Numbered from the stretch's first letter, positions 1 through 9,708 are shown. The stretch is DNA of 64,000 bases from Leadbetterella lacustris (GCA_965234335.1 OZ248454.1:62001-126000); one strand, 5' to 3'. Made by a program: numbers and translations. The notes: a model not told the origin generated them from the sequence alone.

Positions 1-895
1 CCGTTTTTACTTGAACTTCCTCATTCACTTCAAAACGTTCAGTATTTATCTCAAAATATTTGTTCTTGATGGCTAATCTTTCTGCCTCAACTAACTCCAT
101 AAAAGACTCAAAACCAATTTTCTGTAAAAGAAACTTCATTCTGGCCTTGCTTCTTGAATTTCTTTCTCCATGACGGTCAAAAACTCTCAAAACGGCTTCT
201 GCAAATGGAATCAATTGATCTTCTGGCAAAAATTCATGAGCCAAATCGGCCATTCTTGGCTGAGCACCAAGTCCACCACCTACAACAACTTTAAAGCCTC
301 TCTTGCCTTCCTTTATTTTAGGCAAAAATCCCATATCATGAATAAAAGCCAAAGCTGTATCTTCATCGGTATTGGAGAAAGATATCTTAATTTTTCTTCC
401 CATTTCCTGACAAATAGGGTTTCTTAACAAATACTCAAACAAGGAATGAGCATAAGGAGTGATATCAAAAGGCTCGTTTGGGTCTATACCGGCGGTTACA
501 GATGCCGTAATGTTTCTAACTGTATTTCCGCAAGCTTCACGAAGTGTAACCTTATCTTGTTCTAATTCATGCCAAAGTTCTGGAGTGCGATCAAGACTCA
601 CGAAGTGAATCTGAATATCCTGACGTGTGGTGAGGTGCAAATTTCCAGTAGAATATTTATCTGAGATATCAGAAATTCTTTTCCATTGTCTAAATGTCAT
701 TTTACCATAAGGCAATTTGATTCTGACCATCTGAACACCCTGTTGACGCTGACCATAAACCCCTCTAGCCAAACGCAAACTTCTGAATTTATCCTCGTGA
801 ATAGTGCCCTCACGAAACATTCTAATTTTCTTTTCTAAATCTATTATATCCTGCTCAACCACCGGATTCTCTAACTCTGTCCTGAAACTTTGCAT
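1..895 (-). CDS. Nitrite/sulfite reductase hemoprotein, N-terminal part
   Basis: The gene is open from the ATG at 895 to the window edge, giving about 298 residues of a siroheme/4Fe-4S assimilatory nitrite or sulfite reductase (NirA/CysI family). Visible are the first ferredoxin-like half domain (LPYGKMTFRQW near residue 60, then NLHLTTRQDIQIHF) and the start of the catalytic domain (ACGNTVRNITA near 120, GGGLGAQPRMA). The TTRQ motif and the Arg-rich loop bind the siroheme carboxylates in this family. The Cys ligands of the Fe-S cluster would lie in the missing C-terminal half, so sulfite cannot be told from nitrite as substrate here. The start is chosen because translation begins with MQSFRTELENPVVEQDI, typical of Bacteroidota homologues, and a TAnnTTTG box lies just upstream. 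Confidence 0.85.
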   Translation of the reverse strand, partial: MQSFRTELENPVVEQDIIDLEKKIRMFREGTIHEDKFRSLRLARGVYGQRQQGVQMVRIKLPYGKMTFRQWKRISDISDKYSTGNLHLTTRQDIQIHFVSLDRTPELWHELEQDKVTLREACGNTVRNITASVTAGIDPNEPFDITPYAHSLFEYLLRNPICQEMGRKIKISFSNTDEDTALAFIHDMGFLPKIKEGKRGFKVVVGGGLGAQPRMADLAHEFLPEDQLIPFAEAVLRVFDRHGERNSRSKARMKFLLQKIGFESFMELVEAERLAIKNKYFEINTERFEVNEEVQVKT

Positions 896-920
896 TAATC
901 TATTCCAATTATATTTTTTC

Positions 921-928
921 CAAAGTTA
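921..928 (-). promoter_or_regulatory. Possible -7 box for the reductase gene
   Basis: The minus strand reads TAACTTTG, matching the Bacteroidota -7 consensus TAnnTTTG, 26 bases before the ATG. No good TTTG -33 box is visible at the usual distance, so this is a weak call. Confidence 0.3.
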
Positions 929-1012
929 TTTATTATCCTACTAAACACATAGAGTTTATATGGTAAATGTTTGACAAAGTCTCAAATAGATTGTAAAATT
1001 TATATACTTTAT

Positions 1013-1936
1013 TTAAAAAATGAAATTCTCACCCTCTTGAGAAAGGGTCGTATCTGAAAAAACAGCACGTGCTTCAGTAAGAAAATCTTCGGTCGTTTTG
1101 TACCTAGAAGAAAAATGCCCGATTAACAATCGCTTTACGTTAGCTTTCTGAGCAATAGAGGCAGCTTGGGCTGCAGTGGTATGGAAAGTTAATTTTGCTC
1201 TTTCAGCATGCTCTGCTAAGAAAGTTGCCTCGTGGTAAAGCAAATCAACATCTTTGATATAATCTATAATTGTTTCGTCATAAATGGTATCCGAGCAATA
1301 AGCAAGACGCTTTTCTGGACAGCCCTCGGTAGTATATTCCTCATTTATATAAGTAATTCCACTAAATTCATCTTCCACATGATTGCCTTCTTGCAACATC
1401 TTATAATAAGTTGCTGGAAAATTTACAGGAAGTTTGTCAGCCAAAATTTTTCGTTTGGATTTTTTCTTGTTTAGTAAAAATCCTGTGCAATCAATCCTAT
1501 GTTTTAGTGGAAATGTCTTGATTTGAATGGTTTCAGTGTTCAATATTTCATTGAAACCGGTCGGATTCGTCACCGAAAAATTGAGCTTGAAATTTAGAAT
1601 GGTTCCTGAATATTTCAGCTGCAAGCCAATGATTTCGTCTAGCCCATTAGGACCGTAAATAACCAAAGGTTCAGTTCTTTTTTGCATATTCAGCGTGCTC
1701 AAAAGACCAATCAGGCCAAAATAATGATCACCGTGCAAGTGACTAATGAGAATATACCTGAGCCTCGAAATCTTGACTTTATGCTCCAATAAGCGATATT
1801 GCGTTCCTTCACCACAATCAATCAATATTAAAAAATTATCAATTGTCACGACAAAAGCCGAAGGATTACGTTGCAATTGAGGAGTTGCAGAACCAGTACC
1901 AAGTATTCTAAATTCCAACCTATATTTGTTTATCAA
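1013..1936 (-). CDS. rnz: Ribonuclease Z
   Basis: This 307-residue protein is a tRNA 3'-processing endonuclease of the metallo-beta-lactamase fold. It removes 3' trailers from tRNA precursors in the cytoplasm. The diagnostic features are the N-terminal LGTGSATP, DCGEGTQYRL, the zinc motif HLHGDH near residue 66, AYCSDT with the metal-bridging Asp, the HEATF box and the C-terminal GHFSSRY His. The length matches RNase Z of the short (ZS) class. Its start overlaps the stop of the upstream STAS gene by 4 bases, so the two are probably translationally coupled. Confidence 0.95.
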   Translation of the reverse strand: MINKYRLEFRILGTGSATPQLQRNPSAFVVTIDNFLILIDCGEGTQYRLLEHKVKISRLRYILISHLHGDHYFGLIGLLSTLNMQKRTEPLVIYGPNGLDEIIGLQLKYSGTILNFKLNFSVTNPTGFNEILNTETIQIKTFPLKHRIDCTGFLLNKKKSKRKILADKLPVNFPATYYKMLQEGNHVEDEFSGITYINEEYTTEGCPEKRLAYCSDTIYDETIIDYIKDVDLLYHEATFLAEHAERAKLTFHTTAAQAASIAQKANVKRLLIGHFSSRYKTTEDFLTEARAVFSDTTLSQEGENFIF

Positions 1937-2337
1937 TAGTCGCTTTCTTCCGAACCAAATTCTTCGTTTTGCTCATCTTTGAAGTCATTTTCTAACTCAT
2001 TCATATAAACGGCATCTATAGCCTCTTCTTCACTTGGCAATATCAGCAAGAAATCCTCAGTAGCTCCAGAGATGAAATCAATCACATCGTTGTTAGTAGA
2101 AACTAAAACCAATAAACCAGACTCGTTTTTACATATTCTTTGCACTTTATTTAATAGAGTTATTCCGCTGGGCCTTATGGCATCTACCTTGAGTAAGTTC
2201 AAAATAAAATTAATTTTTCCTTCAGAAGAATACATGACTGCTATGTTTTTCTCCATCACAGCGGCTACAGTATCATCAAAACTTGCTCCTAGTGGCTTAA
2301 ATACCACGTATTGTTCGCTTTTATTAATTTCCATCAC
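1933..2337 (-). CDS. STAS-domain (anti-sigma antagonist-like) protein
   Basis: This 134-residue protein resembles SpoIIAA/STAS-type regulators: alternating short strands and helices through residue 110, then an acidic tail ending EEFGSEESDY. The region around VDAIRPSGITLLNKV sits where STAS proteins carry the phosphorylatable Ser, and a Ser and Thr are present there. The ATGA overlap with rnz suggests co-expression. Pairing a STAS-like gene with rnz is a recurrent Bacteroidota arrangement as far as I recall. No partner kinase or sigma factor is visible, and the function is unknown. Confidence 0.65.
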   Translation of the reverse strand: MMEINKSEQYVVFKPLGASFDDTVAAVMEKNIAVMYSSEGKINFILNLLKVDAIRPSGITLLNKVQRICKNESGLLVLVSTNNDVIDFISGATEDFLLILPSEEEAIDAVYMNELENDFKDEQNEEFGSEESDY

Positions 2338-2552
2338 TTTAGATAATTTTCAATTCGCAAAAATACTTTAATTCGTTTATTTCTACTAAAAGATTAAATA
2401 AAACTATTTGCCACAAATATTTTTTTAAAAAAAAGGCAATAATTCAACCTAAAAAAATACTATCTTTCCTTTTTGAAAAACCTTCGGATTTTCTTTCGAA
2501 TAGCAGAATCTATTTTAAAACATTGCAAGAGAAAAATATACATTTACCCTTT

Positions 2553-4490
2553 ATGAGCAAAAACAAACAAGCAACGAACCCTGAGAAACCAGAATTTAGG
2601 CATGTTGAACCCTTTTCATTACTTACCGACTTTGACATTTCTCTTTTTAAGTCTGGTAGGCACTATCGTTTATACGAAAAACTTGGGTCTCATGTTTTAG
2701 AAAACCAAGGCACTTTGGGGACTTACTTCGGCGTGTGGGCTCCAAATGCTGCATCGGTTGCAGTTTTTGGCGACTTTAACGGCTGGAATAAAGAAAGCCA
2801 TCAGTTGATGCCGCGATGGGATGGCTCGGGTATTTGGGAAGGATGGGTACCCCATGTTGGCAATGGTCATGTTTACAAATATTACATCAATTCAAATATT
2901 GGAGGACAAAAACTAGAAAAAGGCGACCCCTTTGCACTGAGATGGGAGGAATCGCCCAAGACGGCTTCGATTGTATGGGATACCTGGTACGAGTGGAAAG
3001 ACGAGGAGTGGATGAAGACCCGAAGAACAGCCAACAGCCTTTCTGCACCTTGTTCTGTCTATGAAGTTCATCTGGGATCTTGGAAAAGAGACCCAAAAAA
3101 TAACGAAAGAAGACTTACTTACAGAGAAATAGCCGACACTTTGGTGCCTTATGTCAAAGAAATGGGCTTTACGCACGTAGAGTTCATGCCTATCATGCAA
3201 CACCCTTATGAGCCCTCATGGGGTTATCAGATAACAGGGTATTTTGCTGCAAGTAGCAGATTCGGAACTCCTCAAGACTTTATGTACTTGGTGGAGCAGC
3301 TGCATCAAAATGGCATTGGAGTTATTCTTGACTGGGTACCTTCACATTATCCAAACGATGCTCATGGTATTTATAGATTTGATGGATCAGCTCTTTACGA
3401 GCACGAAGACCCTCGCCAAGGCTACCATCCTGACTGGAAATCCTACATATTTAATTATGGAAGATACGAAGTTCGTTCGTTTTTGATAAGCAATGCATTA
3501 TTTTGGTTAGATAGATTCCATGCGGATGGTTTAAGAGTTGATGCAGTGGCATCGATGCTTTATAGAGACTATTCTAGAAACGATGGAGAATGGATTCCAA
3601 ATGTTTTTGGAGGAAGAGAAAACTTGGAAGTCATTTCACTTTTTAAGGAACTCAACGAGGAAATATACAAGTCTTTTCCCGATGTACAGACCATTGCCGA
3701 GGAATCTACAGCATTCCCTGGAGTTTCTAGACCAACTTTCTTGGGTGGACTTGGCTTTGGCATGAAATGGATGATGGGCTGGATGAACGATACTCTGCGA
3801 TATTTCTCTAAAGACCCAATGCATAGGAAATGGCATCAAAATGACTTGACTTTTAGCACGGTCTATGCTTTTTCTGAAAATTTCATGTTGCCGCTATCGC
3901 ACGACGAAGTGGTTTATGGAAAGCAATCATTGCTGAACAAAATGCCTGGAGATGAGTGGCAAAAATTTGCAAATCTCCGCTTGCTTTTTTCTTATATGTT
4001 CACACATCCAGGCTCAAAACTATTATTTATGGGTGGCGAATTTGGTCAATCCGAAGAATGGAATTTCCTTAAAAGCTTAGACTGGCACTTATTGAACTAC
4101 GATAGCCACAAAGGCATCAACTTGTTGGTTCAGGACTTAAACAAAGTTTATAGAGCCGAGCCTGCCTTGTTCGATAAGCAATTTAGTCCAGAAGGTTTTG
4201 ATTGGCTAGATACCTCAGATACCAACAATTGTGTGGTATATTACAGACGAAAAGGACTTAACGAAGAAGTAATGGTGCTTTTGAACTTAACTCCACTTCC
4301 TCAAAAAAATTATAGAATTGGGGTACCTAAAGACAAACAATATGTGGAAATATTAAACTCCGATGATACGAAATATTGGGGAGCAGGTAATACAAATGGC
4401 AGTTTAAAAACAGAAAAAATCAAAGCCCATGGTTTTGAACAATCGATAGAATTAACCTTGCCACCGCTTGGTGCAGTAATAATTAAATAA
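2553..4490 (+). CDS. glgB: 1,4-alpha-glucan branching enzyme
   Basis: This GH13 enzyme transfers alpha-1,4 chains to alpha-1,6 positions during glycogen synthesis. An N-terminal CBM48 domain (GTYFGVWAPNAASVAVFGDFN) comes first. The (beta/alpha)8 catalytic domain follows, with DWVPSHYPND, DGLRVDAVASML (nucleophile Asp near residue 330), AEESTAFPG (acid/base Glu near 383) and LPLSHDEVVYGK. A C-terminal beta domain ends the protein. I chose the ATG at 2553 (645 residues) over a TTG 30 bases upstream because MSKNKQATNPEKPE is a normal disordered start. No other glycogen genes are adjacent. A strong terminator follows at once. Confidence 0.93.
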   Translation: MSKNKQATNPEKPEFRHVEPFSLLTDFDISLFKSGRHYRLYEKLGSHVLENQGTLGTYFGVWAPNAASVAVFGDFNGWNKESHQLMPRWDGSGIWEGWVPHVGNGHVYKYYINSNIGGQKLEKGDPFALRWEESPKTASIVWDTWYEWKDEEWMKTRRTANSLSAPCSVYEVHLGSWKRDPKNNERRLTYREIADTLVPYVKEMGFTHVEFMPIMQHPYEPSWGYQITGYFAASSRFGTPQDFMYLVEQLHQNGIGVILDWVPSHYPNDAHGIYRFDGSALYEHEDPRQGYHPDWKSYIFNYGRYEVRSFLISNALFWLDRFHADGLRVDAVASMLYRDYSRNDGEWIPNVFGGRENLEVISLFKELNEEIYKSFPDVQTIAEESTAFPGVSRPTFLGGLGFGMKWMMGWMNDTLRYFSKDPMHRKWHQNDLTFSTVYAFSENFMLPLSHDEVVYGKQSLLNKMPGDEWQKFANLRLLFSYMFTHPGSKLLFMGGEFGQSEEWNFLKSLDWHLLNYDSHKGINLLVQDLNKVYRAEPALFDKQFSPEGFDWLDTSDTNNCVVYYRRKGLNEEVMVLLNLTPLPQKNYRIGVPKDKQYVEILNSDDTKYWGAGNTNGSLKTEKIKAHGFEQSIELTLPPLGAVIIK

Positions 4491-4492
4491 GC

Positions 4493-4525
4493 AAAAATGG
4501 CAAAGTCTGAGACTTTGCCATTTTT
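4493..4525. terminator. Bidirectional rho-independent terminator
   Basis: A 15-base perfect inverted repeat (AAAAATGGCAAAGTC and its complement) with a TGA loop lies between the convergent glgB and thrC stops. A-tract and T-tract flanks mean it can end transcription from both sides. Confidence 0.85.
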
Positions 4526-5831
4526 ATATTAAATTCTGATTCAAATAACTTTTAAAATCCTCAAAGTCGTTTGCCATAGAAACCGCCACTTTGGTTTTAT
4601 TCAGCAAGCTAGCTAATCTGTCTGGAATATCAGGTGAAAAGCCTAAGGTCGACTCCATTTCTGGTAAGAACTTGGCATAATGGGCTGTTGATAAAAATAC
4701 TCCAACTGTATCTTGATTTTCATTCAAATACTCCTTTAGTCCCAAATATGCAATGGCGGAGTGAGGACAAGTTAGATAGCTATAGCTTTCGTACAATTCC
4801 TTGATCCCTTCTCTCGTTTGGTCATCATCAAAAAAACAACCTATAAGTTGCTTTTTCATTTCACTCAAGTTACCTCCAAATAAGGCCTTCATTCTAGGAA
4901 AGTTACTTGGATTACCCACATCCATGGCGTTAGATATAGTCGACTTTGATGGAGAAATTGGAGAATAAACTCCAGACTCCAAATATTCTGGAACTACATT
5001 GTTTATATTCGTAGCAGCTATAAAGGTCGTCGCTGGCATTCCCATCTTTATGGCCAATATTCCAGCCGTCAGATTGCCAAAATTACCAGAGGGGACAGAA
5101 AAAACGTATTTCTTACCCAGCTTTTTAAGAGCTGCATAAGCGGCCACGTAATAAAAAGACTGAGGAATGAGTCGAGCTATATTAATGGAATTTGCTGAAG
5201 CCAAATTGAATCTATCTCTCAGATTCTCATCTAAAAAAGCCTTCTTTACCAAGGCTTGACAGTCATCAAAAGTACCGTCTATTTCAAGGGCCTTTATATT
5301 CTTGCCAAGGGTGGTTAATTGTTTCTCTTGAATGTTGCTCACCTTACCTTCCGGATAAAGGATAGTAACCGAAATATTATCCTTCTCAAAAAAGCCCTGA
5401 GCTACAGCTCCACCGGTATCACCCGAAGTGGCGACCAAAATATTTATGCTTTTCTGAGATTTTTTTAAGAAATAGGACATCACAGCCGCCATAAACCTTG
5501 CACCAAAATCTTTGAATGCCATAGAAGAGCCGTGAAATAACTCCAGACAATAAATATTTTCTTTTATTTGAACTACGGGTGCTTCAAAATTTATAGCTTG
5601 GTCTACTAAACTTTTTAAATCTTCTGTAGGAATATCGTCACCTATTAAAACATTACAAATCTCAAATGCAATCTCTTGAAGTGATAAGTTTTCGACATTA
5701 TCCCAAAACAACTGTGGCAATTTAGGGATGCTTAAGGGCATATAAAGGCCATTATCAGGCGGTAGCCCTCTAAAAATAGCTTCCTCAAAGCCTACATTAA
5801 CGCTGATTTTATTTGTACTGTATAGCTGCAT
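4524..5831 (-). CDS. thrC: Threonine synthase
   Basis: This 435-residue PLP enzyme converts O-phosphohomoserine to threonine. The PLP lysine is in HGSSMAFKDFGARF (Lys near 107), followed by LVATSGDTGGAVAQGF, the phosphate-binding region, and VPSGNFGNLTAG. This is the long threonine-synthase class with the N-terminal YSTNK..V.FEEA element. It lies 11 bases downstream of carA on the same strand, so they are probably one transcript. The stop lies in the stem of the shared terminator. Confidence 0.94.
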   Translation of the reverse strand: MQLYSTNKISVNVGFEEAIFRGLPPDNGLYMPLSIPKLPQLFWDNVENLSLQEIAFEICNVLIGDDIPTEDLKSLVDQAINFEAPVVQIKENIYCLELFHGSSMAFKDFGARFMAAVMSYFLKKSQKSINILVATSGDTGGAVAQGFFEKDNISVTILYPEGKVSNIQEKQLTTLGKNIKALEIDGTFDDCQALVKKAFLDENLRDRFNLASANSINIARLIPQSFYYVAAYAALKKLGKKYVFSVPSGNFGNLTAGILAIKMGMPATTFIAATNINNVVPEYLESGVYSPISPSKSTISNAMDVGNPSNFPRMKALFGGNLSEMKKQLIGCFFDDDQTREGIKELYESYSYLTCPHSAIAYLGLKEYLNENQDTVGVFLSTAHYAKFLPEMESTLGFSPDIPDRLASLLNKTKVAVSMANDFEDFKSYLNQNLI

Positions 5832-5842
5832 TAAAGTCAGAA

Positions 5843-6943
5843 TTAATCCATCATAGCGACGAACTGATCGAATAAATAATTAGAATCGTGAGGACCCGGA
5901 GCCGCCTCAGGGTGATACTGAACCGAGAAAGCAGGCTTATTTTTCAATCTGATACCTTCAATCGTATTGTCATTCAAGTTTAAGTGTGTTACTTCTACCT
6001 CAGGACTCTTAAAGGCTTCTTCCGGAATAACCGCAAATCCATGATTTTGTGATGTAACCTCACATTTCCCTGTCATCAAATTTTTAACGGGGTGATTCAA
6101 GCCTCTGTGTCCATTATGCATTTTATATGTACCAATACCTACCGATCTGCTCAACAATTGATGCCCTAAGCATATTCCGAAAAGAGGTTTGTCAGTCTTC
6201 AAAAGTTCGGTAATTGTTTCCACAGCATAATCCATGGCACCTGGATCACCTGGGCCGTTTGAAATAAAATATCCATCGGCGTTCCAGTCCAATATTTCAG
6301 TAATATCTGTTTTGGAGTTAAAAACCTTAACATAGCAATCTCTCTGAACAAAATTTCTCAAAATATTTCTTTTACAGCCGTAGTCAATCACTGCTAATTT
6401 GTGCTTTGCCTCCGGATTTCCTAAAAAATAAGATTCTTGCGTACTCACGAGGGAACTTAACTCCAAACCGTCCATTGAAGGGCAATCGTCCAATATTTTT
6501 TTCAATTCTGCCTCATCAGAAATCTCCGAAGAAATAATACAGTTCATCACTCCGGCGTTTCTGATATATCTCACAATTTGTCTTGTGTCGATATCACAAA
6601 TGCCCACAATTCCATTTTTTTCAAAATATTCTTGCAATGAATAATCAGCAGTCGTTCGAGAGTAGTAATGATCTGCGTATGCATTGCATATCATTCCTTT
6701 AATTTTTATACTGTCCGATTCTTCTTCTGAATCCAGTTTAACGCCGTAATTGCCTATGTGGGCAGTAGTGTTCACTATAACCTGACCATAGTATGAAGGA
6801 TCGGTATAGATCTCTTGGTAGCCAGTCATACCAGTATTAAAACAGATTTCACCTGTTGTAGTACCAATTTTACCTAAAGCTTTGCCTTTGAAAACAGTGC
6901 CATCTTGAAGCATTAAGATAGCGTCTTGGGGAATGAAACTCAT
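5843..6943 (-). CDS. carA: Carbamoyl-phosphate synthase small subunit
   Basis: This 366-residue glutaminase subunit supplies ammonia to CarB for pyrimidine and arginine synthesis. The N-terminal CPSase domain (LMLQDGTVFKGKALG, TGMTGYQEIYTDPSY) is followed by a class I glutamine amidotransferase. The nucleophile Cys is near residue 258 in FGICLGHQLLS, and the His-Glu pair is in SVQYHPEAAPGPHD. carB is not in the window. A promoter-like pair lies 40-75 bases upstream. In Bacteroidota carA is often next to rplQ; here a universal stress gene sits between them. Confidence 0.95.
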   Translation of the reverse strand: MSFIPQDAILMLQDGTVFKGKALGKIGTTTGEICFNTGMTGYQEIYTDPSYYGQVIVNTTAHIGNYGVKLDSEEESDSIKIKGMICNAYADHYYSRTTADYSLQEYFEKNGIVGICDIDTRQIVRYIRNAGVMNCIISSEISDEAELKKILDDCPSMDGLELSSLVSTQESYFLGNPEAKHKLAVIDYGCKRNILRNFVQRDCYVKVFNSKTDITEILDWNADGYFISNGPGDPGAMDYAVETITELLKTDKPLFGICLGHQLLSRSVGIGTYKMHNGHRGLNHPVKNLMTGKCEVTSQNHGFAVIPEEAFKSPEVEVTHLNLNDNTIEGIRLKNKPAFSVQYHPEAAPGPHDSNYLFDQFVAMMD

Positions 6944-6982
6944 TAGAATGTTATTTTCCGATTAGATAAGATTATCGGAGTA

Positions 6983-7017
6983 CAAAGTTATATCAAAAAA
7001 TCAACTTATCTAACAAA
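6983..7017 (-). promoter_or_regulatory. Putative promoter of carA-thrC
   Basis: On the minus strand, TTTG (7014-7017) is followed after 23 bases by TAACTTTG (6983-6990). This fits the Bacteroidota consensus TTTG-N17-23-TAnnTTTG and leaves a leader of roughly 35 bases. Confidence 0.45.
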
Positions 7018-7106
7018 TATTACCTTATCGATAAATAATGTAGATAAATTACCAAAAATCATATTTTGAACATTTGAAAATCATAATTTCATAAATGAAT
7101 GTACCA

Positions 7107-7114
7107 TAATTTTG
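7107..7114 (+). promoter_or_regulatory. Possible -7 box for the universal stress gene
   Basis: TAATTTTG matches TAnnTTTG 33 bases before the start codon. The nearest TTTG upstream is 30 bases away, longer than normal, so the -33 box is unclear. Confidence 0.3.
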
Positions 7115-7146
7115 TCATCGTAAAGAAATTCTAAATCAATTTAATT

Positions 7147-7968
7147 ATGAAAACTATCGTTGTAGCCACGGATTTTTCTGAGGGAAGCTCCAATGCCATT
7201 AATCATTCTATAAAAATGGCTAAATCAATAAATACCAAAATCACATTGGTACACGCCTACTCCCCTCCTATCTTAGACCCAAACATACCAATTGGCCTCA
7301 TAGAAGAAACGTATCAGCATACCTTAAAGGCTTTAGAGGAAAGATTAATTGCCGAAACTGAAAGAATACGGTTAGAGGGCTTAGTAGTCAATTATAAACT
7401 ATCTTTTAGCGATTTAAGTACTGTATTGAATGATGTTTGTGCGACCGAAAATATTTTATTCATCGTAGTTGGAAAAACGGGAAATAGCAATATTATTGAG
7501 AAAATAATTGGCTCTACGGCGAACCATTTAATTGATAGCATTGAGGCTCCGCTCATGGTTATTCCCGAAAATTACAAAAACGAAACATTGAAAAAGTTGG
7601 CCTACTGCACTCAACTAGAATTTGATGAAGAAAAATACATTGAAAAAGTAGTTAAACTAGCGAAAGTCTCAGCTCATGAATTATCCCTAGTTCACATCAA
7701 AGACACCTCAGAGTTAAACATTAATGCAGATGAGCTTTTTTTGGAACCGATAATTAAAAACTTCGGTAAGGAGAATATAAAAATTATACAGAAAGAAGGA
7801 AATAGTTTTAAAAAAGGAATTAATAAGTTAATTTCGGATGAGCATATTACTTTGTTGGCACTCACTACACACAAACGGGGAATATTAGACGGAATCTTGA
7901 ATCCCAGTAAAACAAAAAGAATCATAAACGATACTCAAATACCAATCCTAGTATATAGCTTCGCTTGA
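7147..7968 (+). CDS. Universal stress protein, tandem UspA domains
   Basis: This 273-residue cytoplasmic protein has two UspA folds: residues 1-140 (MKTIVVATDFSEGSSNAI... VGKTG.... APLMVIPE) and 150-273. The first domain keeps an ATP-binding-like tail (VVGKTGNSNIIEKIIGSTAN). The second is more divergent (LLALTTHKRGILDGILNPSKT). Double UspA proteins are common in Bacteroidota and are usually linked to starvation or redox stress, but no substrate can be assigned. It is a single-gene unit flanked by its own -7 box and a strong terminator. Confidence 0.88.
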   Translation: MKTIVVATDFSEGSSNAINHSIKMAKSINTKITLVHAYSPPILDPNIPIGLIEETYQHTLKALEERLIAETERIRLEGLVVNYKLSFSDLSTVLNDVCATENILFIVVGKTGNSNIIEKIIGSTANHLIDSIEAPLMVIPENYKNETLKKLAYCTQLEFDEEKYIEKVVKLAKVSAHELSLVHIKDTSELNINADELFLEPIIKNFGKENIKIIQKEGNSFKKGINKLISDEHITLLALTTHKRGILDGILNPSKTKRIINDTQIPILVYSFA

Positions 7969-7976
7969 TTAAACGC

Positions 7977-8003
7977 AAAAAGGAGCCTTAGGGCTCCTTT
8001 TTT
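7977..8003. terminator. Bidirectional terminator between uspA-like gene and rplQ
   Basis: AGGAGCC (7981-7987) pairs with GGCTCCT (7992-7998) across a TTAG loop, extended by flanking A and T tracts. It closes the stress gene and, on the other strand, the ribosomal superoperon. Confidence 0.85.
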
Positions 8004-8024
8004 AAACTAGAAAACAAAATTAAA

Positions 8025-8621
8025 CTATTTTACTTCTTCTTCTTTGTTATCCTCCGTTTCTTCAGCAGGAGTTTCGGTTACCTCTTCAACTATTTCAGCA
8101 GAAGGAGTTTCCTCAACAACTTCTTCAACAACCTCAGCAGACGGAACCTCAGTAACAGTAGCAGCTACTACATTAGTAGTCTCTTCTGTCTTCTTACTTT
8201 TACCTCTTCTAGAACGTTTCGCTTTAGTATCGCCTTCTTCAATTGCCGAACTTAACAAGTTTTCGTTGAAATCAACCAACTCAATAAGTGCTACTACAGC
8301 ATTGTCACCTTGTCTTTGACCCAATTTGATGATTCTTGTGTATCCACCATTTCTTTCAGCTACCTTCTCAGCTATTTCTCCGAAAAGAGTCTTGATAGAC
8401 TCTTTGTCTTGTAAATAGGAGAACACTGTTCTTCTCGAGTGAGTATTATCAGATTTTGATTTAGTAATCAAAGGCTCGATATACATTCTCAAAGCTTTTG
8501 CTTTAGCCAATGTTGTCTCAATTCTTTTTGCCTTAATCAAAGAAATCGTAAGGTTTGCTAACAATGCGTCCCTGTGAGATTTCGTCCTACCTAAATGGTT
8601 TACTTTTTTTCCGTGTCTCAT
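8025..8621 (-). CDS. rplQ: 50S ribosomal protein L17 with acidic tail
   Basis: Residues 1-125 are a standard L17 (MRHGKKVNHLGRTKSHRDALL, GGYTRIIKLGQRQGDNA). The remaining 70 residues form a low-complexity tail: a basic patch (KAKRSRRGKSKK), then Val/Glu/Thr-rich near-repeats with the theme SAEIVEEV. Most bacterial L17 proteins stop near 120-130, while extended forms occur in Bacteroidota. It is the last gene of the superoperon, just before the terminator. Confidence 0.96.
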   Translation of the reverse strand: MRHGKKVNHLGRTKSHRDALLANLTISLIKAKRIETTLAKAKALRMYIEPLITKSKSDNTHSRRTVFSYLQDKESIKTLFGEIAEKVAERNGGYTRIIKLGQRQGDNAVVALIELVDFNENLLSSAIEEGDTKAKRSRRGKSKKTEETTNVVAATVTEVPSAEVVEEVVEETPSAEIVEEVTETPAEETEDNKEEEVK

Positions 8622-8718
8622 TTTATACTATTTTCGTAAGTAACGGTTTGAAAACAACTACGCAGCTATGTTATCCACCTATTACGAGTTAAAAAAAATT
8701 AATTCTGCGAAATTATTA

Positions 8719-9708
8719 TTATTCTTCGTCCAGCTTATATCTGGCAACATCCATTCCGAAATGCAACTGCTTATCAGCGATAAGCTGCTCCAATTCAGTG
8801 AGTGACTTTTTACCAAAGTTTCTAAACTTCATCATATCAGCAACCTCTAATCTTGCTAAATCACCCAAGGTGCGAATATCAGCAGATTTTAAACAGTTAT
8901 AAGCTCTAACTGACAAGTCAAGATCCTGCAATGAAGTTTTTAGAAGCTTTCTCATGTGTAAGAATTCCTCATCTACCATATTATCCTCCTCATCTTTCTT
9001 AGAGTCAAACACCATGTTCTCATCTGTAAATTTAAGGAAGTGTTGAATCAGGATGTGCGAAGCCTCTTGCAATGCTTTCTCTGGATGAATAGATCCATCA
9101 GTTTTGATTTCAAGTAAAAGTTTCTCGTAATCAGTTCTTTGCTCAACACGCGTATTTTCAACGCTGAACTTAACATTCTTAATCGGAGTATAAATAGAGT
9201 CTATCGAAATAAAGCCAATAGGCAAATCATTGGCTTTGTGCTCTTCACTTGGCACATAACCTCTACCTTTATCTACAATTATCTCAAACTCTAATTCCTT
9301 CTTAGAATCTAAACGAGCAAGAACCAAATCAGGATTCAGAACTTCAAAACACGAAGAAAATTTACTTATTTCACCCGCCGTTAGTTCACTCTGATTTTTT
9401 ACTTTTACAGTAATCTTATTATCTACAAAATCCGAAACCTTTTTGAATCTTACTTGTTTCAAATTCAAAATAATTTCAGTTACATCATCCACAACACCTT
9501 CAATTGATGAAAACTCATGAAGAACACCAGGAAATCTTACCGATGTAATTGCGAAACCTTCTAATGAAGACAACAATATACGACGAAGGGCATTACCGAT
9601 GGTTACTCCATATCCTCTTTCGAGCGGTTTAAACTCAAAAAAACCATGAAAGTCGTCCGCTTTTTCCATTACGACTTTATCGGGCATTTGAAATGCTAAA
9701 ATTGACAT
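8719..9708 (-). CDS. rpoA: RNA polymerase alpha subunit
   Basis: This 329-residue subunit initiates RNA polymerase assembly. The N-terminal dimerisation domain contains ERGYGVTIGNALRRILLSS and GKGRGYVP. The C-terminal domain (about 255-320) carries the helix-hairpin-helix NCLKSADIRTLGDL and FRNFGKKSLTELE that contacts UP elements and activators. It lies between rpsD and rplQ as usual. A 14-base palindrome (TTTCGTTAACGAAA, 9723-9736) sits just before the start. Confidence 0.97.
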   Translation of the reverse strand: MSILAFQMPDKVVMEKADDFHGFFEFKPLERGYGVTIGNALRRILLSSLEGFAITSVRFPGVLHEFSSIEGVVDDVTEIILNLKQVRFKKVSDFVDNKITVKVKNQSELTAGEISKFSSCFEVLNPDLVLARLDSKKELEFEIIVDKGRGYVPSEEHKANDLPIGFISIDSIYTPIKNVKFSVENTRVEQRTDYEKLLLEIKTDGSIHPEKALQEASHILIQHFLKFTDENMVFDSKKDEEDNMVDEEFLHMRKLLKTSLQDLDLSVRAYNCLKSADIRTLGDLARLEVADMMKFRNFGKKSLTELEQLIADKQLHFGMDVARYKLDEE